Below, in pieces: positions 1-8,618 of a stretch of DNA of 64,000 bases. Position 1 is the stretch's first letter. Each line of letters opens with the position of its first letter. The stretch is from the NCBI GenBank assembly GCA_903821605.1, contig CAIJLZ010000013.1, positions 300,757 through 364,756 on the forward strand, given 5' to 3'. The DNA comes from an uncultured Sphingomonadales bacterium (lineage in GTDB: Bacteria > Pseudomonadota > Alphaproteobacteria > Sphingomonadales > Sphingomonadaceae). Below the pieces are notes generated by a model that saw nothing but the letters and a program-made list of their open reading frames with translations, searched no databases and was not told the DNA's origin. A program made the position numbers and the translations under genes.

Positions 1-1
1 C

Positions 2-793
2 CATGTTGAGGCCGGGCTGCGGACCTATGATCATTACAACCCCTTTCCCGAAGAACTGAACCGCGTGATGGCCGGGCGCATTGCCGAGCTGCATTTCGCC
101 CCCACCGAAGCCGCCGCCGACGCCCTGCGCGCCGAGGGCGTGGCCGATAGCCAGGTGATGGTGACCGGCAATAGCGGCATTGACGCGATGCAACTGGCGC
201 TTGCCCGCCGCCCCGCCCTCCCCTTTGACCTGCCGCCCGATCACCGGATCGTGCTGGTCACCGTCCACCGCCGCGAAAATTGGGGCGGTGGGATGGCGCG
301 GGTTTGTGGCGCGGTGCTGGACCTGCTTGCCGCCGTGCCGGACGCCTATATTGTCTGGCCGGTCCATCCCAATCCGCAGGTCAAACAACTCGTCATGGCG
401 CGGCTGGATGGACAGGTGCGGGTCCGTCTCTGTCCGCCGCTCGATTATCCCGCTTTTGTCGCGCTGATGGCGCGCGCCTATCTGATCCTGACCGACAGCG
501 GGGGCGTGCAGGAAGAAGGCCCTGCGCTTGCCAAGCCGGTGCTTGTCCTGCGCGAGACAACCGAACGACCGGAAGCCGTGTTGTCGGGCGTGGTCGAACT
601 GGTCGGCACCCAACGCGCCCATATCGTCGCCCGCGCCATTCGCCTGCTACGCGACGAACCCAGCTATCGCGCCATGGCACGGGGGACGTCGCCCTATGGC
701 GATGGGCAGGCCACGGGTCGCATTATCGCGCGGCTCAAGACCCATTTACAGGCGACACAGCCCGCATCCGGACAAAGAAAAAGGCCCGGATAG
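2..793 (+). CDS. wecB: UDP-N-acetylglucosamine 2-epimerase (non-hydrolysing), 5' truncated by window edge
   Basis: The enzyme interconverts UDP-GlcNAc and UDP-ManNAc in the cytoplasm and supplies ManNAc-type sugars for surface polysaccharide. The open frame runs in from the window edge and 263 residues are visible. Family signatures are present in order: HVEAGLRTYD at the edge, GNSGIDA (about nt 167-187), HRRENWG (about nt 266-286), HPNP, TDSGGVQEEGP (about nt 491-523) and RETTERPE. These cover the UDP-binding and catalytic part of the GT-B fold; only the N-terminal Rossmann portion is missing. The stop codon lies inside the left arm of the terminator of the convergent rplQ gene. Whether it belongs to a polysaccharide cluster cannot be seen from here. 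The family assignment is secure; the symbol is the usual one for the family. Confidence 0.9.
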   Translation, partial: HVEAGLRTYDHYNPFPEELNRVMAGRIAELHFAPTEAAADALRAEGVADSQVMVTGNSGIDAMQLALARRPALPFDLPPDHRIVLVTVHRRENWGGGMARVCGAVLDLLAAVPDAYIVWPVHPNPQVKQLVMARLDGQVRVRLCPPLDYPAFVALMARAYLILTDSGGVQEEGPALAKPVLVLRETTERPEAVLSGVVELVGTQRAHIVARAIRLLRDEPSYRAMARGTSPYGDGQATGRIIARLKTHLQATQPASGQRKRPG

Positions 794-811
794 CCATGCC
801 ATCCGAGCCTT
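774..811 (-). terminator. Intrinsic terminator of the rpsM-rplQ operon
   Basis: An 11-bp stem with one mismatch (781-791 with 801-811) and a 9-nt loop is followed on the minus strand by the T-rich tail TTTCTTT. It begins 23 nt past the rplQ stop and overlaps the end of the convergent epimerase gene, so it may also slow transcription arriving from that side. Confidence 0.75.
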
Positions 812-833
812 ATTTCTCGTCAATGACGAAGGA

Positions 834-1253
834 TCAGCCTTCGGCGCCCTCATCGTCGGCGAGGACCGGACCGGAGTCCTGACCCTTGGCGCTGACGTCG
901 CGGTCGACGAATTCGATGATCGCCATCGGGGCGGCGTCCGACGCGCGGATGCCAGCCTTGATGACGCGGGTGTAACCGCCGTTACGGCCCGCATAGCGTT
1001 CAGCCAGCACTTCGAACAGCTTCTTGAGCTGGGTTTCGTCGAGCAGACGCGCATGCGCCAAACGACGGTTGGCAAGGCCACCGTGCTTGGCGAGGGTCAC
1101 GAGCTTTTCGACGTAGGGACGAAGTTCCTTGGCCTTGGCCGTGGTGGTGATGATCTGCTCATGCTTGATGAGCGCCGCCGACATGTTGCGGAACAATGCC
1201 GTACGGTGGGAAGAGGTGCGCTGCAGCTTACGGCCGCCTACACGATGACGCAT
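834..1253 (-). CDS. rplQ: 50S ribosomal protein L17
   Basis: L17 is a large-subunit ribosomal protein near the peptide exit tunnel. The 139-residue product begins [17 protein letters not shown] and contains the conserved [15 protein letters not shown] stretch. An acidic C-terminal tail ending in DDEGAEG is typical of alphaproteobacterial L17. It is the last gene of the rpsM-rpsK-rpoA-rplQ operon and sits 137 nt behind rpoA, a spacer that holds two hairpins. A terminator follows directly. Confidence 0.97.
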   Translation of the reverse strand: MRHRVGGRKLQRTSSHRTALFRNMSAALIKHEQIITTTAKAKELRPYVEKLVTLAKHGGLANRRLAHARLLDETQLKKLFEVLAERYAGRNGGYTRVIKAGIRASDAAPMAIIEFVDRDVSAKGQDSGPVLADDEGAEG

Positions 1254-1275
1254 GGTCTTTTTCCTTCAAGTTTGT

Positions 1276-1301
1276 CCAGACGCCGTTTCAGGTACGTCTG
1301 G
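1276..1301 (-). other. Short hairpin in the rpoA-rplQ spacer
   Basis: A 7-bp perfect stem (1276-1282 with 1295-1301) closes a 12-nt loop 23 nt upstream of the rplQ start codon. It has no T-run, so it is not an intrinsic terminator; a translational or stability role is conceivable. Confidence 0.4.
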
Positions 1302-1344
1302 CCAGGCAGTGTCAAAAAGGGGCCACCGCCCAAAGCCCCGTGAT

Positions 1345-1382
1345 GGGGCGGTCACCATGCCGTTGGACATGGCGACCGCCCC
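1345..1382 (-). other. Large intercistronic hairpin between rpoA and rplQ
   Basis: A 15-bp stem with a single mismatch (1345-1359 with 1368-1382) and an 8-nt loop begins 8 nt past the rpoA stop. No T-run follows on the minus strand. By position it could protect the rpoA 3' end, serve as a processing site, or reduce read-through into rplQ. Confidence 0.6.
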
Positions 1383-1390
1383 GATCAAGC

Positions 1391-2455
1391 TCAGCCCATG
1401 ATTTCCTGTTCGAGCTTCTTGGCAATTTCTTCGATATTCTCAGGCGGCCAGCCCGGAATATCCATGCCAAGGCGCAGGCCCATGGACGACAGCACTTCCT
1501 TGATTTCGTTCAGCGATTTGCGACCGAAATTCGGGGTGCGCAGCATCTCGGCTTCGGTCTTTTGAACCAGATCGCCGATATAGATGATGTTGTCGTTCTT
1601 GAGACAGTTTGCCGAACGGACGGACAGTTCCAACTCGTCGACCTTCTTGAGAAGATAACGGTTGATCTGGTTCGCATCGCCCTGACCATCTGCCGCACTC
1701 GGTGCCGACGCGGCCCCAATGGCAGCCGAGGGTGCAGCCAGCGCTTCGTCAAAGTGGACAAACAACTGCAACTGGTCCTGAAGGATACGGGCCGAATAGG
1801 CCAGCGCATCGTCCGGGGTGACTGTGCCATCGGTGTCGATGGTCAGCGTCAGCTTGTCATAGTCCAGTTCCTGGCCGACGCGGGTGTTTTCCACCTTATA
1901 GGCGACCTGACGAACCGGCGAATACAACGAGTCGACCGGGATCAGACCGATCGGCGCATCTGCCGGACGGTTCGCCGCAGCCGGGACATAGCCCTTGCCG
2001 GTGCTGGCCGTCAGTTCCATGTTCAGCGTGGCGCCCTCGTCGAGATGGCAGATCACCAGATCCGGGTTCATCACTTCGATGTCGCCAGAGGTGCTGATCT
2101 GACCGGCGGTAACTTCCGCCGGACCCGTTGCCGAGAGCTGAAGGCGCTTGGTGCCTTCACCCTGCATCTTGAGCGCGATCTGCTTCACGTTCAGGACGAT
2201 GTCGGTGATGTCCTCACGAACACCCGCCAGCGACGAGAATTCATGCAACACGTTCTCGATCTTGATCGAGGTCACCGCCGCGCCTTGAAGCGAGGAAAGC
2301 AACACACGCCGCAGCGCGTTACCCAGCGTCAGGCCGAAACCGCGTTCCAGCGGTTCTGCGACGAAAACGGCCTTGCGCAAGCTGTCTGCACCAGCCTTTT
2401 TCTCAAGGCTGTTGGGCTTTTTAAGTTCCTGCCAGTTTTTTGAATTGACCGACAC
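1391..2455 (-). CDS. rpoA: DNA-directed RNA polymerase subunit alpha
   Basis: The alpha subunit dimerises to start RNA polymerase assembly and contacts UP elements and activators. The 354-residue length suits an alphaproteobacterial alpha. The N-terminal domain (about 1-235) carries [20 protein letters not shown]. An Ala/Pro-rich linker follows, and then the C-terminal domain with [14 protein letters not shown] and [15 protein letters not shown], the helix-hairpin-helix DNA-contact surface. It follows rpsK by 110 nt and precedes rplQ, the classical end of the bacterial alpha operon. Confidence 0.98.
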   Translation of the reverse strand: MSVNSKNWQELKKPNSLEKKAGADSLRKAVFVAEPLERGFGLTLGNALRRVLLSSLQGAAVTSIKIENVLHEFSSLAGVREDITDIVLNVKQIALKMQGEGTKRLQLSATGPAEVTAGQISTSGDIEVMNPDLVICHLDEGATLNMELTASTGKGYVPAAANRPADAPIGLIPVDSLYSPVRQVAYKVENTRVGQELDYDKLTLTIDTDGTVTPDDALAYSARILQDQLQLFVHFDEALAAPSAAIGAASAPSAADGQGDANQINRYLLKKVDELELSVRSANCLKNDNIIYIGDLVQKTEAEMLRTPNFGRKSLNEIKEVLSSMGLRLGMDIPGWPPENIEEIAKKLEQEIMG

Positions 2456-2565
2456 GGGATTCCCCTTGTGCTTGGGCGGAAGGGACAGGTGTAAATCCAG
2501 TCACCTTCGGCCTGATGAAAACCGTACCGCCCGACACGATGGCCGGGCGAGACATTTGGTCTGAA

Positions 2566-2955
2566 TCAGACGCGACGACGCTTGGACGGGCGCACGCCAT
2601 TGTGCGGGATCGACGTCACGTCGCGGATCGACGTGATGTTGAACCCAACAGCCTGAAGCGCACGCAGCGCGGATTCGCGACCCGAACCCGGGCCTTTGAC
2701 TTCCACTTCAAGGGTGCGAACGCCGTGTTCAGCAGCCTTGCGGCCGGCGTCTTCCGCAGCCACCTGAGCGGCATATGGGGTCGACTTGCGGCTGCCCTTG
2801 AAACCCATCGTGCCCGACGACGACCATGAAATGGTGTTGCCCTGGGCATCGGTGATGGTGATGAGGGTGTTGTTAAAGGTCGAATTCACATGGGCAACGC
2901 CCGAAGTGATGTTCTTGCGCTCACGCCGACGAAGGCGCTGAGGTTCGCGAGCCAT
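2566..2955 (-). CDS. rpsK: 30S ribosomal protein S11
   Basis: S11 lies on the platform of the 30S subunit and contacts mRNA near the E site. The 129-residue protein shows the conserved [18 protein letters not shown] segment, [15 protein letters not shown], and the C-terminal [22 protein letters not shown] type end. The gene lies 53 nt behind rpsM and ahead of rpoA on the same transcript. Length and sequence are those of a normal S11. Confidence 0.98.
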   Translation of the reverse strand: MAREPQRLRRRERKNITSGVAHVNSTFNNTLITITDAQGNTISWSSSGTMGFKGSRKSTPYAAQVAAEDAGRKAAEHGVRTLEVEVKGPGSGRESALRALQAVGFNITSIRDVTSIPHNGVRPSKRRRV

Positions 2956-3008
2956 AATTTTTCCTGCCTATATCTGAATTGGCGAAAAAGGACGGAGGGA
3001 ACCGCCGC

Positions 3009-3377
3009 TTACTTCTTCTTGCCGGCGATCGGCTTGGCCTTACCCTTGCGGGTGCGGGCGTTGGTGTGGGTGCGCTGACCGCGGACCGGGAGGCCCTTGC
3101 GGTGACGCAGACCACGGTAGCAAGCCAGATCCATCAACCGCTTGATGTTCATCGCGACCTGACGGCGAAGATCGCCCTCAACGGTGTAGCTCGCGTCGAT
3201 CGCTTCGCGGATCTGCAAGACTTCCTGGTCCGACAGGTCCTGAACGCGACGTTCGGCTGCAATGTTCAGCTTGGTGGTGATTTCCTTGGCCTTGGTCAGG
3301 CCAATGCCGTGGATATAGGTGAGCGCGATAACGACGCGCTTGTTGGTCGGGATGTTCACACCCGCGATACGTGCCAT
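3009..3377 (-). CDS. rpsM: 30S ribosomal protein S13
   Basis: S13 is in the 30S head and forms bridges to the 50S subunit. The ATG at 3377 gives [15 protein letters not shown], the invariant S13 start, and 122 residues. A longer frame reaching 3413 would add residues with no family counterpart and run into a leader hairpin. A purine-rich ribosome-binding site (GGAGCAGGAG on the minus strand) precedes the chosen ATG. The C-terminus [20 protein letters not shown] is typical. The gene heads its operon here; secY and adk, which often lie just upstream, are absent from that position. Confidence 0.97.
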   Translation of the reverse strand: MARIAGVNIPTNKRVVIALTYIHGIGLTKAKEITTKLNIAAERRVQDLSDQEVLQIREAIDASYTVEGDLRRQVAMNIKRLMDLACYRGLRHRKGLPVRGQRTHTNARTRKGKAKPIAGKKK

Positions 3378-3399
3378 GTGTAAGTTTCTCCTGCTCCAC

Positions 3400-3420
3400 A
3401 GGGGTCTTGGCAAGACCCCT
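3400..3420 (-). promoter_or_regulatory. Perfect hairpin in the rpsM mRNA leader
   Basis: A 9-bp perfect stem (3400-3408 with 3412-3420) with a 3-nt loop lies 22 nt upstream of the rpsM start, just before its ribosome-binding site. It has no T-run. It could be a ribosomal-protein feedback site or an attenuator; nothing in the sequence identifies the ligand. Confidence 0.55.
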
Positions 3421-3510
3421 ATCTCAAAGCGTCAAAATCCCCGCAGAAAACGAAAAACACGGCAGGCGCATGAATGCACCGCCGGTCACTCCGGATTCGC
3501 GGGAAGCGGT

Positions 3511-3539
3511 GTCCTATTCCCCCGCCTGTCTGCTGTCAA
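3511..3539 (-). promoter_or_regulatory. Predicted sigma-70-type promoter of the rpsM operon
   Basis: On the minus strand a perfect TTGACA -35 (3534-3539) is followed after 17 nt by TAGGAC (3511-3516) as -10. Transcription would start near 3503 and give a leader of about 125 nt that contains the hairpin at 3400-3420. The rest of the 341-bp space between rpsM and the moxR-type gene shows no convincing gene. Confidence 0.5.
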
Positions 3540-3718
3540 GCGCATCGACCCAAAATCAGACCGTAACCGGCGGATTTTCGGCAATGGCCGTCCATTTGGC
3601 GAAAAGCCGGGGCCAAGCGGCTAACATACCTGTCTACAATGCGGCTTGCCAGCCTTGGTAATTTCGCCTTAACGCGGTCGCCAACATCTGACCACCGAGC
3701 AACGAGAGAGCAAATCCG

Positions 3719-4564
3719 ATGCGTTTCGAAGGCACGAGCAACTATGTCGCCACCGATGACCTGAAGGTCGCCGTCAACGCTGCCGCCCTGCTGCGGCGTC
3801 CGTTGTTGGTCAAGGGTGAACCGGGCACCGGCAAGACCGTGCTGGCCGAAGAAATCGCCAAGGCCATGAACGCGCCGCTCATTACGTGGCACGTCAAGTC
3901 CTCGACCAAGGCACAGCAAGGCCTGTATGAATATGATGCGGTCGCGCGGCTGCGCGATGGCCAGTTGGGCGATGAGCGCGTCCATGACATCCGCAACTAT
4001 ATCCGCAAGGGCAAGCTGTGGGAGGCATTCACCTCGCCCCAGCTTCCGGTGCTGCTGATCGACGAGATCGACAAGGCCGATATCGAATTTCCGAACGACC
4101 TGTTGCAGGAACTCGACCGCATGGCGTTCGACGTCTACGAAACTGGCGACCGCGTCGCCGCTGCCGATCGCCCGATCGTGGTGATCACGTCCAACAATGA
4201 AAAGGAATTGCCGGACGCCTTTTTGCGCCGCTGCTTCTTCCATTATATCAAGTTCCCGGACCGCGACACGATGCAGGCGATTGTCGATGTCCATTTCCCG
4301 AAAATCCAGAAGATCCTCGTCAGCCGGGCACTCGACATTTTCTACGAGGTGCGCGACGTGCCGGGTCTCAAAAAGAAGCCCTCGACCAGCGAATTGATCG
4401 ACTGGCTAAAGCTGTTGCTGGCCGAAGATATGCCGCTTGACGTATTACAGAACCGCGACCCGACAAAGGCGATCCCGCCACTCCATGGCGCGCTGCTCAA
4501 GAATGAGCAGGACGTCATGCTGTTCGAACGCCTTGCCTTTATGGCGCGGCGGCCGGGTTCCTGA
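3719..4564 (+). CDS. MoxR-family AAA+ ATPase
   Basis: MoxR ATPases act as chaperones that insert cofactors or assemble complexes together with a VWA-domain partner. The 281-residue protein has Walker A GEPGTGKT (33-40), Walker B LLIDEIDKAD (about 112-121), a sensor-1 region VITSNNEKELPDAF and the arginine-finger region LRRCFFHYIKFPD. It is followed after 26 nt by a CoxE-like VWA gene, the usual pairing. The client complex cannot be named from sequence; the neighbours hemA and anmK do not point to one. Upstream of the ATG the purine-rich GAGAGAG lies at a workable spacing. Confidence 0.88.
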   Translation: MRFEGTSNYVATDDLKVAVNAAALLRRPLLVKGEPGTGKTVLAEEIAKAMNAPLITWHVKSSTKAQQGLYEYDAVARLRDGQLGDERVHDIRNYIRKGKLWEAFTSPQLPVLLIDEIDKADIEFPNDLLQELDRMAFDVYETGDRVAAADRPIVVITSNNEKELPDAFLRRCFFHYIKFPDRDTMQAIVDVHFPKIQKILVSRALDIFYEVRDVPGLKKKPSTSELIDWLKLLLAEDMPLDVLQNRDPTKAIPPLHGALLKNEQDVMLFERLAFMARRPGS

Positions 4565-4590
4565 TCGCGCGATCTGCCGGATAGCCAGCG

Positions 4591-5769
4591 ATGCTGCTCA
4601 ACTTCCTTGAGGAACTCCGTGCCGCCGGCATCTCGGCGAGCATCAAGGAGCATCTTGTCCTACTCGAAGCCCTCGACAAGCAGGTGATCGAGATGACGCC
4701 AGAGGAATTTTATTACCTCTCGCGCGCGATTTATGTGAAGGATGAGAGCCTGCTCGACCGGTTCGATCAGGTGTTTGCCAAGGTTTTCAAGGGCGTGTTG
4801 ACCGACTATGGCGACGAGCAAACCGATATTCCCGAAGACTGGCTGCGCGCGATCACCGAGAAATTTCTCACCCCCGAAGAGATGGAGCAGATTAAGTCGC
4901 TCGGCTCGTGGGAAGAGATTATGGAGACGCTCAAAAAGCGGTTAGAGGAACAACATGACCGCCATCAGGGCGGCAATAAGTGGATCGGCACGGGCGGCAC
5001 CTCGCCGTTCGGCAACAGCGGCTATAATCCCGAGGGTATTCGCATCGGCGGCGAATCCCGCCACAAGCGCGCGATCAAGGTCTGGGAAAAGCGCGAGTTC
5101 CAGAATTTCGACAATAACCGCGAACTGGGCACCCGCAACATCAAGGTGGCACTGCGCCGCCTGCGCCGCTTCGCCCGCGAAGGGTCGGCCGATGAATTGG
5201 ATCTCGACGCCACCATTCGCGGCACGGCGCGTCAGGGCTGGCTCGATATCCAGATGCGCCCGGAACGCCATAATGCGGTCAAGCTACTGCTGTTCCTCGA
5301 CGTGGGCGGTTCGATGGACCCGTTCATCAAGCTGTGCGAGGAATTGTTCAGCGCGGCGACCACCGAGTTCAAAAATCTCGAATTCTTCTATTTCCACAAC
5401 TGCATCTATGAAGGCGTGTGGAAGGACAATCGCCGCCGCTTCACCGAACGCACCCCGACCTGGGACATTCTCCACAAATATGGCAATGATTATAAGCTGG
5501 TGATCGTCGGCGATGCCGCGATGAGCCCCTATGAAATCAGCCATGTCGGCGGCTCGGTCGAGCATTTCAACGAAGAAGCGGGGGCGGTCTGGCTCAAGCG
5601 CCTGACCAACACCTATCCATCAGCCGCTTGGATCAACCCAGCCCATGAACGGCACTGGGACTATACCCAGTCGACCCGGTTGGTGCGCGAACTGATGAAC
5701 GACCGCATGTATGGACTGACGCTGGACGGGCTCGACAGCGCGATGCGCGCGCTCAGCAAAAAGAAATAG
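4591..5769 (+). CDS. VWA domain-containing protein, CoxE-like partner of MoxR ATPase
   Basis: This 392-residue cytoplasmic protein has a charged helical N-terminal half and a C-terminal von Willebrand A fold. The metal-site motif reads LFLDVGGSMDPF (near residue 233), so the usual DxSxS is DxGxS, a variant seen in the CoxE-like branch. The middle contains the family stretch GESRHKRAIKVWEKREFQN. With the MoxR-type ATPase 26 nt upstream it forms a chaperone pair that in characterised cases remodels or metallates an enzyme. The substrate is unknown. Confidence 0.85.
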   Translation: MLLNFLEELRAAGISASIKEHLVLLEALDKQVIEMTPEEFYYLSRAIYVKDESLLDRFDQVFAKVFKGVLTDYGDEQTDIPEDWLRAITEKFLTPEEMEQIKSLGSWEEIMETLKKRLEEQHDRHQGGNKWIGTGGTSPFGNSGYNPEGIRIGGESRHKRAIKVWEKREFQNFDNNRELGTRNIKVALRRLRRFAREGSADELDLDATIRGTARQGWLDIQMRPERHNAVKLLLFLDVGGSMDPFIKLCEELFSAATTEFKNLEFFYFHNCIYEGVWKDNRRRFTERTPTWDILHKYGNDYKLVIVGDAAMSPYEISHVGGSVEHFNEEAGAVWLKRLTNTYPSAAWINPAHERHWDYTQSTRLVRELMNDRMYGLTLDGLDSAMRALSKKK

Positions 5770-5899
5770 GCCCGCCCACTAATCGACGGCTTTCCCTGCC
5801 GAGATGGAATTGATGATTGTCAACTTAACGATATTTCATGCTGGAAATATGGCACTGAAAGACGTAGAGGGCATTTCATCGCGGCCAGGAGGGCAGGCT

Positions 5900-7114
5900 T
5901 TGGATTACCAGCGCGTTTTCAATGAGGCGATTGACCGCCTGCATGCCGAAGGACGGTATCGCGTTTTCATCGACATTCTGCGCAACAAGGGCATGTTCCC
6001 AAACGCGCGTTGCTTTGCCGGCCATAACGGCCCGAAGCCCATCACCGTATGGTGCTCCAACGATTATCTCGCCATGGGGCAGCACCCCAAGGTGATTGCC
6101 GCGATGGAAGAGGCGCTGCATGATGTCGGCGCTGGTTCTGGCGGCACCCGCAACATCGGCGGCAACACCCATTATCACATCGATCTTGAAGCCGAACTCG
6201 CCGATCTGCACGGCAAGGAAGGCGCGTTGCTGTTCACCTCGGGCTATATCTCGAACGAGGCTACGCTCGCGACACTCGGCAAGATCCTGCCCGGCTGCAT
6301 CATCTTTTCGGATGAGCTGAACCATGCCTCGATGATCGCGGGCATCCGCAATTCGGGCTGCGAAAAGCTGGTATGGCGGCACAACGACCTCGCTCATCTC
6401 GAAGAACTGCTGTCGGCTGCCGATCCGGATGTGCCAAAGCTGGTCGCCTTTGAAAGCGTCTATTCGATGGATGGCGATGTCGCGCCGATTGCCGACATTT
6501 GCGACCTGGCGGACAAATATAACGCCATCACCTATTGCGACGAAGTTCATGCGGTTGGCATGTACGGCCCGCGCGGTGGCGGGATCAGCGACCGCGATGC
6601 CGTCGCAGACCGCATCACGATCATCGAAGGCACGCTTGGCAAGGCGTTCGGCGTCATGGGCGGCTATATCGCGGCGGATACCGTGATCATCGACGTGATC
6701 CGCTCCTATGCACCGGGCTTCATCTTCACCACCTCGCTGTCGCCGGTATTGGTCGCGGGCGTGCTCGCCAGCGTGCGACATCTCAAGCAGTCGAGTGTCG
6801 AGCGCGAAGGCCAACAGGCCGCCGCCTCTTTCCTGAAGCAGAGCTTCGCGCAAGCGGGCCTGCCGGTCATGGCGTCGACTACGCATATCGTGCCCTTGCT
6901 GGTCGGCGATCCGATCAAGGCCAAGAAGATCAGCGATATTCTGCTCGCGGAATATGGCGTGTACGTCCAGCCGATCAACTATCCGACCGTCCCGCGCGGC
7001 ACGGAACGCCTACGCTTCACGCCCGGCCCGCAGCACACAGAAGAGATGATGCGCGACCTGACGGCAGCGCTGATCGAAATCTGGGGCCGGCTGGAGATGA
7101 AGCGGGCAGCCTGA
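5900..7114 (+). CDS. hemA: 5-aminolevulinate synthase
   Basis: The enzyme condenses glycine with succinyl-CoA to 5-aminolevulinate, the first step of haem synthesis by the C4 (Shemin) pathway, using pyridoxal phosphate. Motifs include [38 protein letters not shown] and the PLP lysine in [14 protein letters not shown]. The start chosen is TTG at 5900, which gives [20 protein letters not shown] and 404 residues. It is preceded by a strong ribosome-binding site (AGGAGGG, 5888-5894) and puts the PLP lysine at residue 248, the position used in Rhodobacter numbering. The in-frame ATG at 5804 would add 32 residues without family support. Confidence 0.95.
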   Translation: MDYQRVFNEAIDRLHAEGRYRVFIDILRNKGMFPNARCFAGHNGPKPITVWCSNDYLAMGQHPKVIAAMEEALHDVGAGSGGTRNIGGNTHYHIDLEAELADLHGKEGALLFTSGYISNEATLATLGKILPGCIIFSDELNHASMIAGIRNSGCEKLVWRHNDLAHLEELLSAADPDVPKLVAFESVYSMDGDVAPIADICDLADKYNAITYCDEVHAVGMYGPRGGGISDRDAVADRITIIEGTLGKAFGVMGGYIAADTVIIDVIRSYAPGFIFTTSLSPVLVAGVLASVRHLKQSSVEREGQQAAASFLKQSFAQAGLPVMASTTHIVPLLVGDPIKAKKISDILLAEYGVYVQPINYPTVPRGTERLRFTPGPQHTEEMMRDLTAALIEIWGRLEMKRAA

Positions 7115-8209
7115 TTGGACCCGGTACTCGCCATCGGATTGATGTCCGGCACTTCGCGTGACGGCATTGATGCGGCGTTGATCCGTTCAGATGGCACCGG
7201 CCATGTTGAACCCCTCGCCTTTCTCCACCATGGCTATGACGAGGATTTTCGCAGCCGGCTGGCCGCTGGCTGTGACGCCGCGCTCGCCCTGCCCGTGCCC
7301 GCCGCGCATCCACTGATCGACGCGGTGACAGCCGAACTGACCGCGCGCCACGCCATGATCATAACCGATCTCATCGACACGGCGGGTCTGTCAGCCAAGG
7401 ACATCCACGTCGTCGGCTTTCACGGCCATACCGTCGCCCATCGCCCGGATCGCCGCTGGACTTGGCAAATCGGCGATGGTGCGGCGCTAGCCACGGCATT
7501 GGGCATCACCGTCGTCCACGATTTTCGTAGCGGCGACGTCGCCGCCGGTGGCCAAGGCGCACCGCTGATCCCGATCTATCACGGAGCCATGACCGCCGGA
7601 TTGGGCCGCCCGGTGGCGCTGCTCAATCTTGGCGGCGTCGCGAATATCACGGCCATTGGCGAAGATGAGGCGATGGCTGCATTCGACTGCGGCATGGCCA
7701 ATGCGCTGATCGACGATTGGGTCCAGCAGCATTTCGGCCAGCCCTATGACGATGGCGGCCGCATCGCGGCGGCGGGCACCGTCGATGAGGCCGTGTTGCA
7801 GGCGATGCTCGATCATCCCTATTTTATGGCCCCCGCGCCGAAATCGCTCGACCGAGCGGACTTCAGCAACGGCCCGGTCGCGCATCTCACGCCGCATGAT
7901 GGTGCGGCCACGCTCACCGCCTTTTCGGCCATGGGTGTGGCCAAGGCCTGCGCCCTGCTCGCCCAGCCCCCGCGCCAGATCCTTGTCGCCGGGGGTGGGC
8001 GTCATAATCCAGTGTTGCTGGAGATGATCGCCCGCTTTTGTCGGGCCGAGGTGCATGATGTCGACCGCTTCGGCTGGAATGGCGATGCGACCGAGGCCGA
8101 GGGCTTTGCCTATATGGCGTTACGCCGACTGCGCGGCCTGCCAATCAGCTTTCCCGGCACCACGGGCGTGCCTGTACCGATGACCGGCGGCATCATCAAT
8201 CAACCCTGA
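7115..8209 (+). CDS. anmK: Anhydro-N-acetylmuramic acid kinase
   Basis: AnmK phosphorylates and opens 1,6-anhydro-MurNAc from recycled peptidoglycan to give MurNAc-6-phosphate. The 364-residue protein has GLMSGTSRDGIDAAL (8-22), GFHGHTVAHRP, DFRSGDVAAGGQGAPLIP, LNLGGVANIT, DCGMANALIDDW, PKSLDRADF and a C-terminal TTGV...TGG. The start is a TTG that directly follows the hemA TGA. The first internal ATG (7142) would cut into the nucleotide-binding motif, so the TTG is preferred although its ribosome-binding site is weak. This implies translational coupling to hemA. Confidence 0.93.
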   Translation: MDPVLAIGLMSGTSRDGIDAALIRSDGTGHVEPLAFLHHGYDEDFRSRLAAGCDAALALPVPAAHPLIDAVTAELTARHAMIITDLIDTAGLSAKDIHVVGFHGHTVAHRPDRRWTWQIGDGAALATALGITVVHDFRSGDVAAGGQGAPLIPIYHGAMTAGLGRPVALLNLGGVANITAIGEDEAMAAFDCGMANALIDDWVQQHFGQPYDDGGRIAAAGTVDEAVLQAMLDHPYFMAPAPKSLDRADFSNGPVAHLTPHDGAATLTAFSAMGVAKACALLAQPPRQILVAGGGRHNPVLLEMIARFCRAEVHDVDRFGWNGDATEAEGFAYMALRRLRGLPISFPGTTGVPVPMTGGIINQP

Positions 8210-8215
8210 GCGCGC

Positions 8216-8518
8216 TCAACCATGGGCGAACGCGACCACCGCCACTTGCAATGCCGCATGCACGCCATCCGCTCGCGGTGCACCGTCGAGCGCCCTATCG
8301 ACCAGTCGCATGATCTCATTGGCCCCGAAGCTCCCCGCCAATCCCTTGAGCCGCAACGCCGATTGGAACCAGAGCGCGTCTGACGGCGCATCGGCCATGC
8401 GGTCGAGCATCGCCATGGCGCTATCGAGAAACGCCCGCCGCAATTCGGCGCGCAATTGCGGGTCTTCGCCCACAGCGACGGTCAGGGAAATATCAAGGGC
8501 ACCGGGATCGAACAGCAT
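8216..8518 (-). CDS. Small Hpt-like helical protein lacking the phosphoacceptor histidine
   Basis: The 100-residue product is predicted all-helical. Its central motif LRLKGLAGSFGANEI aligns with the Hpt signature HxLKGxAGxxGA, but the phosphorylated His is replaced by Leu. That suggests a degenerate histidine phosphotransfer domain that could bind, but not phosphorylate, a receiver or kinase. The ATG at 8518 gives MLFDPGALDIS; an in-frame GTG at 8536 would add six residues. It is convergent with anmK and divergent from the coiled-coil membrane protein. No other domain is visible, and the Hpt relationship is judged by eye. Confidence 0.6.
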   Translation of the reverse strand: MLFDPGALDISLTVAVGEDPQLRAELRRAFLDSAMAMLDRMADAPSDALWFQSALRLKGLAGSFGANEIMRLVDRALDGAPRADGVHAALQVAVVAFAHG

Positions 8519-8618
8519 GAAGCCAGAGCTAGCCACCCCAGGTTAACAAGCTGTTGCGACGACCTTTCCAACCGGGTCCGGGCAGGTTAAGATGCCGCCA
8601 CGCAATCTGGGGGAAGAC

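Noticed and set aside
1196..2443. Long plus-strand ORF (415 codons) across rpoA
   Set aside because: It is the antisense shadow of rpoA and rplQ, has no family features, and arises from high-GC codon use.
5804..5899. 32-residue N-terminal extension of HemA
   Set aside because: The TTG at 5900 has a far better ribosome-binding site, gives the family N-terminus and the expected PLP-lysine number.
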